From Holothuria scabra (lineage: Eukaryota; Echinodermata; Holothuroidea; Aspidochirotida; Holothuriidae): a stretch of DNA of 64,000 nt. Both the position numbers and the translations under genes were made by a program. Below, piece after piece: positions 12,106 to 25,301 of this stretch; the stretch's first letter is position 1; each line of letters begins with the position of its first letter. The stretch is taken from the NCBI GenBank assembly GCA_037179385.1, contig CM074200.1:31499884-31563883 (forward strand), read 5' to 3'. Below the pieces are notes generated by a model that was not told where the DNA came from, ran no database searches, and saw only the letters and a list, made by a program, of their open reading frames with translations.

Positions 12106-12307
12106 CAGCGGCTCTTAAACTTGGTGGCCTATTGGCGGACCCCTTATCTGTATATTAATTGTGACCTGCGGACCCCGTTGGCTTTGCCCGTAAGCACAGA
12201 TCTGGGAAAATTTTGTTCAATGTATTATTGGTATTATTTTCTCTTGAGGCTAAGGCCTTCGCAGACCCCCTGCATAGTGGTTGCGGACCCCAGTATAAGA
12301 ACTGCTG
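12106..12307. mobile_element. Short hAT-type MITE
   Basis: 202 bp with ends CAGCGGCTCTTAAACT and, on the minus strand, CAGCAGTTCTTATACTG, the classic CAGNGGTTCT hAT terminus. The flanking 8-mers CTTAAGCT and CTCTAGCT match at 6 of 8 positions, an aged target duplication. Internal GCGGACCCC motifs repeat. Confidence 0.78.
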
Positions 12308-13467
12308 CTCTAGCTGTAAACCATCTCTAACTGGCTGATGCAGCTGAAGCTGAAGAGTATTATGCCCTGAACCTTGCCAACAGGTGGTCCATGCATGCAA
12401 GGTTTGACTTGTATAAAGAATTTAAAAACCCATGACATTTGTGCCTCATTTATAGATGCCCCTCCCCATAAATGGATTTGAGCAAATGACCTTGAACTTC
12501 AAATGCCAGTTCTGTTCTTCAAGAAAAGCAAAATCTGGCCCTCCCTGCAAATTAATAAGATGTAAGAGTAATGCCCTCTTACTACTGAATACTTTTAGCC
12601 AAAAGTTTTTACTATATATTTTTATCCATGGGTGGAGTTGTTTAAAGAATATCAATCTTGTAAAAACAATTTACATGAGACTCCTGACAAGTATGGCAGC
12701 CTTGCTGTTTATCTTGATGGAAGGTTATTGTCTTTAGGTTCATTACATTGCTTCCTCTTCCTGAACTCATAAAGTCCCATGAGTCAATCAATTTGCAGTC
12801 TACTTTGTCAAAAAAAATTAATCACATCCACCCTGTGCATAACCCTTTCCTTAAGTGTTTTACGAAGTTTTCTCTAAAAATATTACATTGTTGAAAAAGA
12901 TGTTTCACTCTGTAATAAATGATTGCTTCTAACATTTGGGTGAGGGGTCAAGGAGCAAGCAAATATCAGGAGAGTTGTCACCTTGGACCTTATACTTTGC
13001 AATGTAAAAACTAGTGGGTGCTATAGGATGGGGATACAAAGCTGCCCTGGTTGAGGGAATCTCGAAACTCTCTGGACTTGAATGTCTATCCAATGAAAAT
13101 CCCTGCTGGACAGAACCATGACTAGGATCCAAGACAGATGTATCAGAATAAGGAATAGGTCTCATGAAAATTGGGTCCGCAAAAGAGAATTTAATAACAT
13201 TTTCTTTGTTCCAACCATTTTAATTGAGTTTTGGAAAGCAGAAACAGGTGTTATTGAGGGTGTGCAATGTGGACACTTACTGTTGCATGTTAGGGCCACG
13301 TGAAAAGAGAATGCATGTATGTAAACATATTTTGAAGCATTCCCCACCCACCTTGCACTCCCTTGTGACTGCTGAAAGAAAAAAAAAATTGTTTATACAC
13401 TTTGCATATTTGAGACCTGCACTGGTGAAAAAGAGAGGTAGTTGGGCAGGCTATCATGGGTGTCTTG

Positions 13468-13737
13468 CCCAGTCAGCAAGATCCGGCAGTCCGTCAGTGG
13501 CCATAGTTGGCTTTTGGTTGCCTGTGAATTGGTGTTTGGCCACTGAAGGACCACCAGAGGGCCATAGGAGATCCGCTGGCTACATCTGGGTCATATACAA
13601 AATTGTATGCTGGGTAAAATTTTTCAGCCAATCAGCTTCATTGCCGTCGGAGGACCACCGGCAAGCCACCTGACATTTCTCCAGCAGACCGCTGATGTGG
13701 TGGTCCGTTGCTCAGCCGACCAAATTTGCTGACAGGG
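13468..13737. mobile_element. GC-rich inverted-repeat element touching the exon 3 donor
   Basis: About 270 bp, much richer in G+C than its surroundings. The left end CCCAGTCAGCAAGATCCGGC and the right end read backwards, CCCTGTCAGCAAATTTGGTC, are similar over about 20 bases. The interior repeats GGACCACC/GGTGGTCC motifs. Superfamily unknown; no clear target duplication. Confidence 0.6.
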
Positions 13738-13744
13738 CTCTTAC

Positions 13745-13940
13745 CTTTCTGGTGTGAGTTGAATATAGTGCTGATGATGATCTGGGGGTGCATCTTGGTT
13801 CTCCAACTGATTGCACTTCATGAAATGAAACAGGGTCTGGAGAGCATGTGATGACCATGCAACCTCATAGTGCTGATTGAAACCAGCTGACAGCTTCTGA
13901 AAGTTTTGAAGGTAATGAGTAGCTCTAGCAACAAGTTCTC
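13745..13940 (-). CDS. ABTB2: ABTB2/ABTB3-like gene, exon 3
   Basis: This 196-base exon encodes residues 339-402 (ELVARATHYLQNFQ .. QLTPE), phase 1 in and phase 2 out. The ELVARATHYLQ segment corresponds to vertebrate SDLVSRAMHHMQ. The segment VAWSSHALQTLFHFMKCNQLE matches the family block with a Trp, then HALxTLFxF and a Cys, thought to be helical and close to the second histone-fold-like unit. The acceptor is TTTATTCAATAG|GA and the donor AAAG|GTAAGAG. The open frame continues upstream of the acceptor to a Met, but those residues (MHAYLMMLSFTLFYSI) are intronic. An inverted-repeat element ends only 7 bases into the following intron. Confidence 0.95.
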
Positions 13941-15870
13941 CTATTGAATAAAACAAGGTAAAAGACAACATCATAAGGTATGCATGCATAAGGCCTACAG
14001 AATATCAAAATCTAACAGAAATTTTGGTCAAAGTTTCTTGAATGTAATGCTCCTACAAGATGCCTGGGAAAGAAAGGGGGAGGATAAGTTTAACACCCTC
14101 ACATGTAACTACTAGGAATATTTTTAGATTACAAAATGCATTTTTCATTCAAAAGGCCTACAGGAGGTATATTGTGGAAACATCCTATTTCTGTATTATC
14201 AAAATGTTTTCATTTCAAACAAAAGCAGAAAACATCTGGTAAATTATTAACAGAAATAATCATACTGTAGGTGTGTAGGGGTCATTGTTGTGGGAAGGGC
14301 AAGAGCAATTTGTGCCCGAATAATAGCACCTTTTATCATGTTTTGCCCAAGTTTTGCCCAAATAAGGGAAGGCAAGTGCCTCCCTGCCTCATATGCCTGT
14401 GGAACTCTCAGGACTCTATCACCATAATGTGGGTATAGCTAAAGAAATATAGCTAATATCATTTTGAAGAGAAAAAATTAGGCTTGAGATAGTCTTTGTA
14501 AAGACCCTAAACTGATTTTCAAACCAGGGGATCTTATGTGAGTAAAATGAATTGTGTTATGTATTAGTTTCATGTCTAAGTACACTATGTACTGTACATT
14601 ACATGTACTGTACACGTAATGTGTGACAAGCAGGGGACATATTTCTAAAAGATGATTATATGGCTTTGTCCCCTCAATACTTTTTTTAGGTGGGTCATGG
14701 CCCACTCCTGGGTGAGGGGAGGCAGACAGTTATCTCCTGGGTCCAAAGCTAACTTGCAGAATGTTTCCCTGGAGAAGATCACCCAGTATGAAGCAGACTT
14801 AAAAGAGATGCACTTTTCCTTCTTAAGTATTCATAGCAATCTACCAAATGCACAAAGCCCTCAATCCCCTTTGTCTTTAAACAACATGTTACCTGAAATC
14901 ACCAGCTTTTACAGTATTATCAATCATAGACAGCCTTTCCATCTGACTTTCAAATGGTTCCTTCAAACTAGGTCACATGAGAGCAGAAACGTCCACAACT
15001 AAATCTTCCCCATCATATTCCTTTCTCCTGTATTCAACAGTACAGTGTGCAACTAATTCCTCAAGGCAATATTCACAAAATTCCACAGAACGCTTGTTTC
15101 AAAATTATAATAATTCCATAAAACTGAGGATAGAGGGAGACATACCCTCAGGGCATGACAACCTGGTTGCATAACAACATACACTGTCATTCAAACCAAA
15201 CATTAAGCAGCTCTGTCCTAGATTCCAGGGTGTTTGTCTCTCCATCAAATCAAGATAATTGAGAGTAGATGTGATAATCCTTCATCCAATGGATGTATTC
15301 AAACACATAACATTTAGAAAGAACAGCATTTAAACCAGGACACAGTGTTGGCACACTTCTGGCTGAGCATTAGATACATATGGCAGGTGGGTTATATCTC
15401 TATTCATGCTCAACAAACTTATGTTCTGGTCTGAGGATATGTGGAACATCCAGACATGGCAATGTCAGACAGAAAAATATGTTTCAATTAATTTAATCAG
15501 CTTCTCAGTTTTCAGCAATTTAATCTACTCCAGCAGTAAAAGAGGCTTCACTTCAGTATAAAAAATTAATTATATCATGAACAAGAATATATTTTGCATC
15601 TGACTCTACTGCTGTAGTCTGGCAATTCAGGTTTCAAAATGGAATAATTGGGATAACCTTAAAAAAATCCATTGTGCCAGATGCCAGGGGCTTCAATGTT
15701 CAATTAACTTAAAAAATTTATGGCTGAAAAGCCCACCAGGCTGATGGCATACACAAGGGAGTTGTGTGTACATTTTCGTTCACAATTTAAGTAGGCTATA
15801 GTGGGCTCCAACAAAAAACCTGTTGGACAACCACAGTCTGAACCCCCGAATGGTCAACTTCGTGACTTAC
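13941..15870 (-). other. Intron 2 (1.9 kb)
   Basis: This interval separates exons 3 and 2. I see no known repeat. Short open stretches on the minus strand (for example about 14.96-15.10 kb) read like protein, but they shift frame every 20-40 codons and are not distinguishable from chance. Confidence 0.75.
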
Positions 15871-16035
15871 CCAGTTCTGATATACTTCCAACACAAGTCA
15901 CCATCATACTCTGTTCCATCTGCCTGTTTGCTTCATGACCTTGCAATGCATTGTGGTCACACTCACCATGGTTTTGCTCCTCAGACAAGCTGTTCAATTT
16001 TGTAATACTGGTGCATGATGGGAAGACTACCAGAC
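15871..16035 (-). CDS. ABTB2: ABTB2/ABTB3-like gene, exon 2 (linker ending in TCVGSISEL)
   Basis: This 165-base exon encodes residues 284-337 with split codons on both sides (phase 1 in, phase 1 out). It was found by reading the minus strand for the conserved family segment: it ends in MEQSMMVTCVGSISEL, matching vertebrate LEQSLLATCVGSISEL directly upstream of the exon 3 homology. The first 38 residues (LVVFPS to HEANRQ) are a hydrophilic, poorly conserved linker. The acceptor is CATCACCAG|GT after a pyrimidine stretch (TTTTCTTTTTCTAACTC); the donor is CTGG|GTAAGTC. The phases fit exon 1 and exon 3 exactly, giving Gly at both junctions. Because it is short and its first part is divergent, automated prediction could easily miss it. 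Confidence is high for the C-terminal part and slightly lower for the exact acceptor. Confidence 0.88.
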
Positions 16036-16154
16036 CTGGTGATGAAGAGTTAGAAAAAGAAAACTTTTGTTATCAAAACTTTTAAGATGGATGCTACTAT
16101 TGCACACAATTTTTTTTTTTTTATCATTTTCATCAAATGGTCCAATGCCATCCT

Positions 16155-16590
16155 TAAACGGTGAAAGCAGTTTGCCCCAAACTTTATATTTTGAAAAAAC
16201 ACCTAAATTTCTTAATTTTTTCTTTATTTCTCTCCCAATTATCTTCTATGATGTTTCATATTTTGAATATTGCATCTCAAGGTAAACCAAGCATGTAGTT
16301 TCTCCTGGTAAATTGCTAACACTCTAACAAGTGCATCTGAACTGCAAGAGGGGCAATAGAGGAAAAAGCAGAAGAGATGGTGAGATGGGCTAAGGTGTCA
16401 CCTGTGCTAAGTGCCTCCAGATTGTTGTAAGGCAATGAGGGAAATACATATGTAAATAGGAGGTAAGGAAGAGCAAAATGGACTGCACAATTCAGGAGAA
16501 AAAACACTCACATGCTTTTCAAGACCCATTCATGAAACAGGTCTGTTTACTCTACTAGTTAACTGAAGTTGTGGTGACTTGATCCCCAAA
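16155..16590 (+). mobile_element. Family A MITE, old long variant
   Basis: Family A ends and body are visible (GTGAAAGCAGTTTGCCCC, AAGGTAAACCAAGCATGTAG, CAAGACCCATTCATGAAAC) but with about 170 extra bases containing CATATGTAAATA .. AGGAGGTAAGGAAG, as in the copy near 3.3 kb. It may represent the ancestral longer element. Confidence 0.6.
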
Positions 16591-18237
16591 ACTCCCTGGT
16601 TGGGTAGAGGTGAGGAGGGGTTATGAAGATCACATTTTCCTAGCTTTAACTATGCTAACATTTCCAGCTCCCATTCTAATTGACCCACTGTACTTTCCTC
16701 CATACCCCAACTCCAATGCACCCAGGTTGTTGCTAACCTTTTTTTATTCCATGCACTCACCCAACCTTTTACTTTATATGTACATGGCAAACTGCATGAA
16801 CATCAAGTCAATATGCTAGCAACATGGCATCCGTACCAATAAAAGCCATATCCCCAACTTTCAGCAATACGTGTGCCAATGAAAATGCAGAAAATAAATC
16901 TCCTATCTAAAAATTCATCTCACTTCCTATTTCCTTTTCATCACTAATTCCCAGCAATTTATTAGTTCACAAGATCATTTCAAACCGAATATCTCTTAGT
17001 AAATGGCAGATTCAAAACTCTTTTCTTATGAAAATATGCTATGGTTTCACCAGGGAATTGAATGAATAAGACAGTTTATTAAACAATACAAATAAGCAGG
17101 AATATTCTCTTCATTTTATAATACAGTTTATCCACCAAGCCAGAAAATTAGCCAGGACAGTCATTAATTCCACCATATGATTAATTACTTCACCGTTTCT
17201 TCATGACAGCAGTTTTAACATATTCTTGGAATTCTCTTCTTTTTTTTTTTCATTTGTTTCCAACCATCACTCAATACGTTCCTCAGCTTTGACAATCATA
17301 AATTTTAACATCTTCAAAACTCATTAGTAAATTATCAAGTTTCTTTTTCATCAATTGTTCCCAATCTACACCAATAAATTCATTTGAGGATAAACCTGGT
17401 TGCCAATGATGGAACTCTAGCTGCCACATAATTCATGTATTGTGTGTCCCAAGTCTCCTGTTTCAACGATTACTAATTCCTCCACGGAGCTGAAGCCAAG
17501 TTCATTTTGGAAGGATCGATAAGTCTGTGTTAATGTTATTAAGGGATCTTCCCTGTGACTCACAAGCTGTGCATACAGTACAGTAGTTATTCCATTCAAA
17601 GATCCTAGAGATATTCAAGTGTTTACTCACTATTTTTTATTCCCCTAGAATTAAAATGATAAACTGACATGAAATTGTTGAGAGTTTGAAGTGTGCTTGA
17701 CAATCAACTGATAAAAGACAAATTGAAGAGAAAATCACAAATTACTTGTTTGAATTCTGGAAAATCATTTTCTCTGCTGGCTTCAGGCATTACATTTCCT
17801 TTTTTATATTTTAAACAGAAAGAACAGGTCCATGCCCTATGAAGTATTCAGCATGGAATTTGAGAAATAGTAAAGGCCTTCAGCCTAAGATATTTTATCA
17901 ACCAAATACTGCCAGTGACAAACTACAGACAACAAATCTTGATGGTATCTTTGTGTGTGCACTTTTGTTTTCTGCAATACTACTGGATTTAAGTAATATC
18001 TAGAAAGTATCCCACAGAATTTATTGGTTAAAAAACTACAACAGTCCCCTTACCAAGTTACCATTAAATTTGGTAAAATACAGGTACATACAAGTTTATG
18101 GACAAAGAATGGCAGGGGTCATTTTCATGAGTTATGAAAAGAAGTATGAAGCAACAAAATTTACATAACTCAATGAATATGTACAATATGTAAATACTGT
18201 ATAATATGCACCCATGTTGCTACAGTGTAGTTTGATA

Positions 18238-18538
18238 TTAAAGGCCTAATTCTCTCAGCAAGCAGGTGTGGTTTTGATTCTATTTAAGCCCCTCCCACAA
18301 CTGTCTAAACCTCATCCTCATCACAACACAATCTCAGTTCATTGATTCAGGGTGAGTATTCAAGACCTTTTTTTTATCGAAACACCATCAGTACAGGACT
18401 TACAAGTTGTGAAATATGAGCCACAGTTACTCTGCATTTTTTGAACAAGCTGTCAATCAAAATGCTGCGCCACTTGAAAATAAATCCTGTGGATTACGAC
18501 AAAATTTGTAGTTTGGGGTGAGTTGACCACTTTTAAAA
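18238..18538 (-). mobile_element. Family B MITE, full length, diverged
   Basis: Reverse copy: it begins TTAAAGGCCTAATTCTCTC, carries AAGCCCCTCCCACAACTGTC and CAATCTCAGTTCATTGATTC, and ends GTAGTTTGGGGTGAGTTGAC near CTTTTAAAA. The subterminal hairpin is weak (CCTGTGGATTACGAC). Confidence 0.8.
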
Positions 18539-19278
18539 CAACCCCTTATGCAATGATACATTATATAGTGGACTGATCAATTTAGTTAAACAAAAGCTAC
18601 ATAAAATTCTACAGACATAGTACAGCTCATCTGGGTTAAAATACAGCCGGCCTCTGTGCCTGTTGCTGCTAGAAACTTGCTAGGTCCTGTAGCTTCTACA
18701 AGCAAAGGGTCTGACTGGCTCCTAAATACTTCAAGTCTTATTGTAAAGTCTGTGTACACATGAACCTTGTGTGTTTTGTTTTAAGACCTAAAGGAAATTG
18801 AATAATCTACATTGACTACCCTTCCTTACTTTCTTCCATTGTATTAACTAAATGATCCTGCACAAAGCGCAAAGAGACCTGTGATGTTACCGAGCGCTCT
18901 ACTAAGAGTACTACTCACATGGCATATTTAATGGTACTGTATGCACAGTCCTTTGGCTAACATGTACAGGTATATGTCATTAGGGACTCTTACATTTTGA
19001 CCATGCAGGGAATTGACTGATGTTTCTATCCCAATTATAGTTTAAACTTCACACATGTGCAAGTCCATACAAAAAGACAAGAGTATGAAAACTTTACGTG
19101 TTAAATGTGTTACACCAGATGCTGAATTCCAGAAGATCATTCAACAAAGAGAAGTTTCTCTTGAAAAGGATTTGTGGAGAGGTGGCAGGGTATCATGATG
19201 ATGAGCATAAAGTACTTTGTGAAGGATTTAAATGTCAGTCCAAAATGTGGGAATCAAAAAGTATGTAGGATTTACAAA

Positions 19279-19547
19279 TTTAAAGGGCAGGAGCAGTCAT
19301 CCCAAATTGAAGTAGTGTAGTAGACTGTCCATGCTGCTTCATAATTGGCTGTTGGGAGTCATGTGACAAAGTTTTTTTCTCTTCAAATGTGAAATTTACT
19401 GGAAATAACTGCTCGGTTTACCTCGAATATGAGATAGTTAAATCATAACATGTAATGAAAGATACTTTGAAGAGAAATAAGACAAAAATTGTGCTATTTA
19501 GCTATTTCTTCAAAATAAGTTTGGGGGGACTGCTCTTTACCTTTAAA
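19279..19547 (-). mobile_element. Family A MITE, full length
   Basis: Reverse orientation: it begins TTAAAGGGCAGGAGCAGTC and ends GACTGCTCTTTACCTTTAAA. The body marks are GTAGTAGACTGTCCATG and TGGGAGTCATGTGAC. Ends and length match the other intact copies. Confidence 0.85.
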
Positions 19548-20776
19548 GTATGGTTATTTGCTTACAACCTAATCCTCCCTTTTTCATACTTCAGGATTAA
19601 GGACAGAGCAAACCAATTAAAGAAGGGGCGAGGGCATGCAGAAATTAAAATGAGCATTGTCCTCTAAGGTTCACTAACCAAGGCCTATATAAGTTGCCAA
19701 ATAGCAACGTTTTCATGCTTTTAACCTTGGACATTGAACTTTTACCCTGGTTCTACTGAAAGATATTTAAATTCTATTCATTGATCATTGTTAGGGGAGA
19801 AGGAAGGAAAATGTGACCTCCTATGACTTTTTTTTTTTTTTGTGACACGCAGTAGCTGGAACTTCGAAATTGTGTATGTTCAATTCTTGTTAACTCTGGA
19901 GACCATGATTCCTACAGTGACCTAAAATAAAGCTATATTTTAAAAAGAAGGCAGGCACCTCTGAGCAAATTTTCACTTGCAGTTTGACTTTGACTTGAAT
20001 CTTCTCCTTACTCCATCACTTGCATTTATTTCCATTCACTGATAATTTTCTTCTCTCTTTTTAATAACTTTGAGTCATGACTAGTGACTAACTGTAAAAC
20101 CAAAAAATGGTTTTGCTCAAACCCTCTCAAATGTTCCTTTTGAGACAAAAATGCCCTCAGCCCTTATTTTGTCTCCACAAAATTGAGATTAAAAACTGGA
20201 AGTAAAGAAATGTACCCTTCATCTGATGAATGGAGCAAATGTCCAGGCCTAGAGGGTTAGAATTATTGATTTTTGAATCTTTTTCTCAGTTTTCATTGGT
20301 TAATTTTCTTGCTCGGAAGATCAAAGACATTAGACTATTGGATTACAAACTGCTTCTGTCTTGGAATAAAAGTTGACCAAGGTAATTAAACCCCTGTTTT
20401 GAACAAAGTTTTCTTAATTCTATCAGCATTTTCTCACCGAAACATGACACTTTAATTTAATGATTGTGTAGGTGGCTAGAGGGGAAGGGTAAAAATAATG
20501 AACAAACATGTTGTCGTTCATTTTATTTTAGCTTTTAAAAGTTCACAGCACTTTAAATAGGAGCTGTCTTAATAATTAAATGCATGTACATAGTATACAA
20601 TCCATGACAATTGTGTGCCAAAATATTTTTCACAAAAAAAAAAAAAAGAGTCAAAATTATATGCATTGAGGCTTTGGCAGAAATGGTGACCTTTGTTCCG
20701 AAGTGGTTTGATCAGAATTTAAGTATTCCTGCATCTGCTGTTTAAAGGCCAGATATGAATACTAAAGGTCACTGAT

Positions 20777-21038
20777 TTAAAGGTAAAGAGCAGTCCCCCA
20801 AACTTACTTTGAAAAAAAAAGCTCAATAACACAATTTTTGTTTTATTTCACTTCAAAGTATCTTTGATTACATTTTATGACTTTACTTTTGCATATTGAA
20901 GGTAAACCAAGCAGTTATTTCCAGTAAGTTTCACATTTGAAGAGAAAAAACATTGTCACATGACTACCAACAGCCAATAATGAAACTGGACAGTCTACTA
21001 CACCACTTCAATTTGGGATGACTGCTCTTGCCCTTTAA
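20777..21038 (+). mobile_element. Family A MITE, full length
   Basis: Intact ends TTAAAGGTAAAGAGCAGTCC and GACTGCTCTTGCCCTTTAA; the body has GTCACATGACTACCAACAGC. It is among the least diverged copies. Confidence 0.85.
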
Positions 21039-23042
21039 AATGCTGCATATCACTTTAAGAATTTTTTTCTTTGGTTTTCTTTTTTCTTTTTCACTTTTCT
21101 TGCTGTAAGTTCCATTTCACTCAACAAACAATTTTTCTAATATACTTCAATACTTTAGGGTAGGTTTAATGTGTAGGCCAAAAAATTGACAGGTTTTTTT
21201 GAAATTAAGAAAGATGTTTGCAAAAAAGTGTGTGACACTGATTTAGCCTTGGCGATAGTAGCAGTTGTAGCCTTTGTCAACTTCAAATCTGGCATCTCTG
21301 CTGCTTGTTCCTGTAGCTGTCCTTCATCTTCTTTGATTTAAAAGTAACCTATCATAGGGTTGAAGTTAGGTCTTTGGTTAAAGTAAAATAGTGTACCAAT
21401 AAAGTCTAGAATTTTTAAAGTTTGTATTTTTAGAGGCTGCAAAATAAATATGCTCTATTTATTTATGCAACTCCCATTGTTATAATTTGTCCTGTTGCTG
21501 AGATATCAAATGCTGTAGTTTATTCACTGAAATCAAAATAGGTCACTGGACAGTAATTTGTGACTTTCTCGTTGTACAACTTACATTTTTATACCTGCTT
21601 CATTTCTTTTTGAAATTAAAAATGCTTCTCAAGCCTAAACATGTTCAGTCCTGTTTCTTTGCACAGCGTGTTCTACAGGAAGGGTTTGTTCAATCACATC
21701 ACCGAAATAAGAAATTCTATCATATTTTGGCACAATAGGTGCAGAAGCTTTCAGAAAAATAAAGAAATACAAAGACTATAATTTGAGTAGTACGTTCAAC
21801 AGTGACATCACAAATTATTGTGCAGTTATGTACTCACTTTATTTAAGTTGAATGTTTAAAGTTGCTATGAAGATGTGAAAAGATCTGCTTGAATTCATTT
21901 TACATTCTCTGTACTACAGTATGTACTTTGGACTTGAGGTGGACTTTAATTATATCTTATTCACACTGTTCCTACTAATACTACTACTTGTAATGAAGTT
22001 GCAATGTATGTTGTTCAATGGAAATAAAACAATGAAATTGTTCCTAAAACTGTTGAACACCATACAACCAGTCCCTGATGACGTAAAGTTTGAAGGATAC
22101 AACAGGGAAACTCTAAAATTCACTCACCTAAAATACAAATTTATCTTTCCCTTCTATATCATTGAAACAAATTGTTCCTAATGAATTCATCAGCAATAAT
22201 GTTTAGTTGCCATTCATTGTAAGGATGTTTTATGTAGCAATCACCTTGAATAATATGTATGGCGGGATGACTACTTCAAAGCTAACTGTACTAGTGCCAC
22301 AAATTTATTCAAATATTCAATACTCTTCCTCCTGAAAAATTTTGTTTTAAGTACTCAATAACACATTTACAGTATTATTTTGCAAAATCCCCCAAACTTA
22401 CCTCGTTTGGAAATCTATGAGCCCTAACATATATTAATTAGACTCACAATGATGTCTACAGTCATTCCACTGGCAATGAAGCAAGGGCGTGTTGGAGTAA
22501 ACCATAGGAAGTGCATAGAGCGCCATCTAGTAATAGGGTTCATTCAGTAATGCCAAGGGTTATTCCGCAGTAAATGGGCTGTCCAATAGAAGTTATATGG
22601 GAGGTAAGTAGGAGCAAGATAGATTGGGGGAATTTCTGAAGAAGAGGGAAATTTTTCCCGTACCTTGAGTGCTGAGCCTACTGCACATACTATGCCACAT
22701 ACTGTACAACTGACCCTACATTGTACACTGCACTACAGCAGTAGGTTTAACCCTTTACCACTGTGCTCCAATCAGGGCATATTTGCGCGCCTTGGGAGTG
22801 GGCAGAAAAGCAGACGTAGCACGCCCTGCATCAGCTTTCACAGGCTATATTGACCCTGTGACCTTAAACTGTTGTCTCTCTCGTTGTTGTGGCCGAATTT
22901 TTGGGTAGCTACAATTGGAGTTCCAATTGGCCTGTGACTGTTGTAAAATGCTACCACACAAATGCAATGCATGGTATCTTTGTTGAATTCCCTACAGTTG
23001 TGTTAGTTTTAAAGTCTCCATCAGTGTTTTAGGTGATTGTAC

Positions 23043-23055
23043 CTGGCAACTCCCT
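23043..23055. repeat. 13-bp remnant between 8-bp direct repeats
   Basis: CTGGCAACTCCCT lies between two exact copies of GATTGTAC (23035-23042, 23056-23063). The inserted bases equal the right arm (GCAACTCCCTG, counting the shared G) of the palindromic micro-insertions. Confidence 0.5.
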
Positions 23056-25301
23056 GATTGTACAGTACTGCAAAATGCAGGTCAGGTTAATCCTATGGTC
23101 AAATTCAGTGCATTGACAGCAATATCTGTAAAGGTTGAAGGAAAGGGCCCGGTTGAGTTGAAACAACCTGTCAGAATGTTTGAAAAGGAAAATGTTTAAG
23201 TGTCAAGCTAATTAAAAATAAAAAATTGCAGGTGGCTAGGGTAATAAAGAGGTCCAACAGGAAGCAGCTTCAATACAAGTACACTTCACTTACCGATGAA
23301 GTCCCAAAAGACCACAAATTAACCTCTGGTGAGATTGAACCAGCTACGTTCTCAGTTCTATGGTGTAGACTGTAGCCTAATAATTTACATGTTTGCCAAA
23401 CTTTATACTGTAATACTTGGTGCAGGCAAAAGTATGGAAATTGATCAGTTAACTTCTTGGACAACTATCAATAAAACATTACCTCTTGCCTTTCCAAAAG
23501 GCTCTGTTCTTAACTTCCCTCCTCCTTGTAGAAGGGTCAGAACCTAATTCCCCTTTCCTACTGTTGGAAATTATTAGAAGATCAAAACTTAACAAAAAGT
23601 TTTTGTCACACTCTTTCAAGATATAGTACCTGAAAATCTCTTGGTTGGGATTAATAAACTCTTAAATTGACACATAACGAAATCTGAACAGATTCAAAGT
23701 AAATGATTACAAGGCCATTCTGTACTTCTTCCACACTATCACCGTCCCTCTCATAATCCCCCGCACCCATTTCTTAATCTTGATTGCTCTCTACTCCACT
23801 CTATCTGTTTAACATTTCTGTCTGCACATTATTCCCAGTTAAGTTTCATAATTTGTAAACATGGAAATAATGTTGTTCTTAGTAAAAAAAATTTCTTTTT
23901 TCAATCTCAAGCTCAGCATAGTGCTTTAACACATACCCTACATCCCTTTAAATAGCCACAGTCCAAATGATTTTTACAGTACACAAACTACTTTGAATTT
24001 TTGATAAATATCTAAGCCACAGCTTAACATTCAAAGATTCCCATCAGAAAGCTATTTTTCTCAAGGTTGAACCCAATGGAGGAGATATTTGAAGTAAAAT
24101 AGGCAGTTCTGAAATATGCTTGTCATTTCAAAACAAGTACACTTTCTGCTTACTGTCTAGACATTGCATTTATTTGGTCCATATTTCCTGCTATGACTTC
24201 TGTTTTGGAGAATAGAATAAAATGAAGCTGGCAATATATCAACAAATTACTGCAGATATAAGCAAGAAAGGGTATTTTACAATTATTCACTTTTAATCTT
24301 GTTTCATTTTCCTCTGCTTATATTGTAAAATGCTTACTTGTACAACTACGCATGGCATGACCGTGAAATGGTTTCCTCTGTGGTAATATCTGTAATGATG
24401 ATTTGCAATGTTTTTTAACACGGAAGTTTCATCACTGGCTCTATAATTTCAACTTATTCAATTGATGCACTTTCTACAGAGCTGAAATATTGTTCTTCAG
24501 ATACATGTTTTGTAATTTGACTACCTAAAGATGCATACTTTTATCAGTTTACTGCAGATTTTGGCTACAAAGAAAACAGCTAATCCTATCTCCTTTTGGA
24601 AAGTTCTCCTGGGACACACTGTAACGTACAGTACAAGTGTGAATCTATATAAAGTGAGCCACCTATCTGATAATTATCCTTGCACCTTCCTGGTGTGATA
24701 TTCATGAGCCACTATACTTCCCCCTTGCTACATTTAACTTGCATTATTCACTCGATCTTTGCCAGTTCGCAGAAGACAAATGATGGTGATCGATACACCA
24801 AGATGGCAGAAATGGGGGGGGGGGGGGGTCGGTACTAAAACTATCCCGGTCAGTGCAAATAATGCAACTTAGATGTAGCAAGGGGTAAGTATATTTTTGC
24901 AAAGTGAATTGCTATGTTGTCAAAATCAACAGTACGTATTTTTCTGGACTTATATATCAATTTTACTGCATTATTCAGGCAGTGGTGTGTGCAGGATTTC
25001 AAAGGGGGGGGGGGGGGAGGAGCACACCCTGTGATTCTCCTGACTGGAATGGCCTTTGATGACCTTTTCCTTTTTTTTTCTTTTGCTTTTCTACAATTCA
25101 GTTGTTGCCGACCGCATCACCTCGGCATACTTGTGCTATCCGAATTTGAGGAACCCCCTTTTTTTGCTTTGGCAACCATTTTTCTGCCCCCATGGGGGTT
25201 GGTGTGTGGTTAGGGTTTGAATTGCTCTAAAACTTTTGATCATCCTGAAACTGGTACATCCCCGAATTGTACCCCTTGCCCCGCCCTCCTCTAAACATGC
25301 T

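Noticed and set aside
13224..13673. Plus-strand 149-codon frame
   Set aside because: It runs through the GC-rich inverted-repeat element where stops are rare; it lies on the strand opposite the gene and has no recognised domain.
14960..15660. Protein-like pieces on the minus strand (for example EFCEYCLEELVAHC) suggesting a pseudogene
   Set aside because: The reading requires a frame change every 20-40 codons, which cannot be told from random open stretches, and no protein family was recognised.
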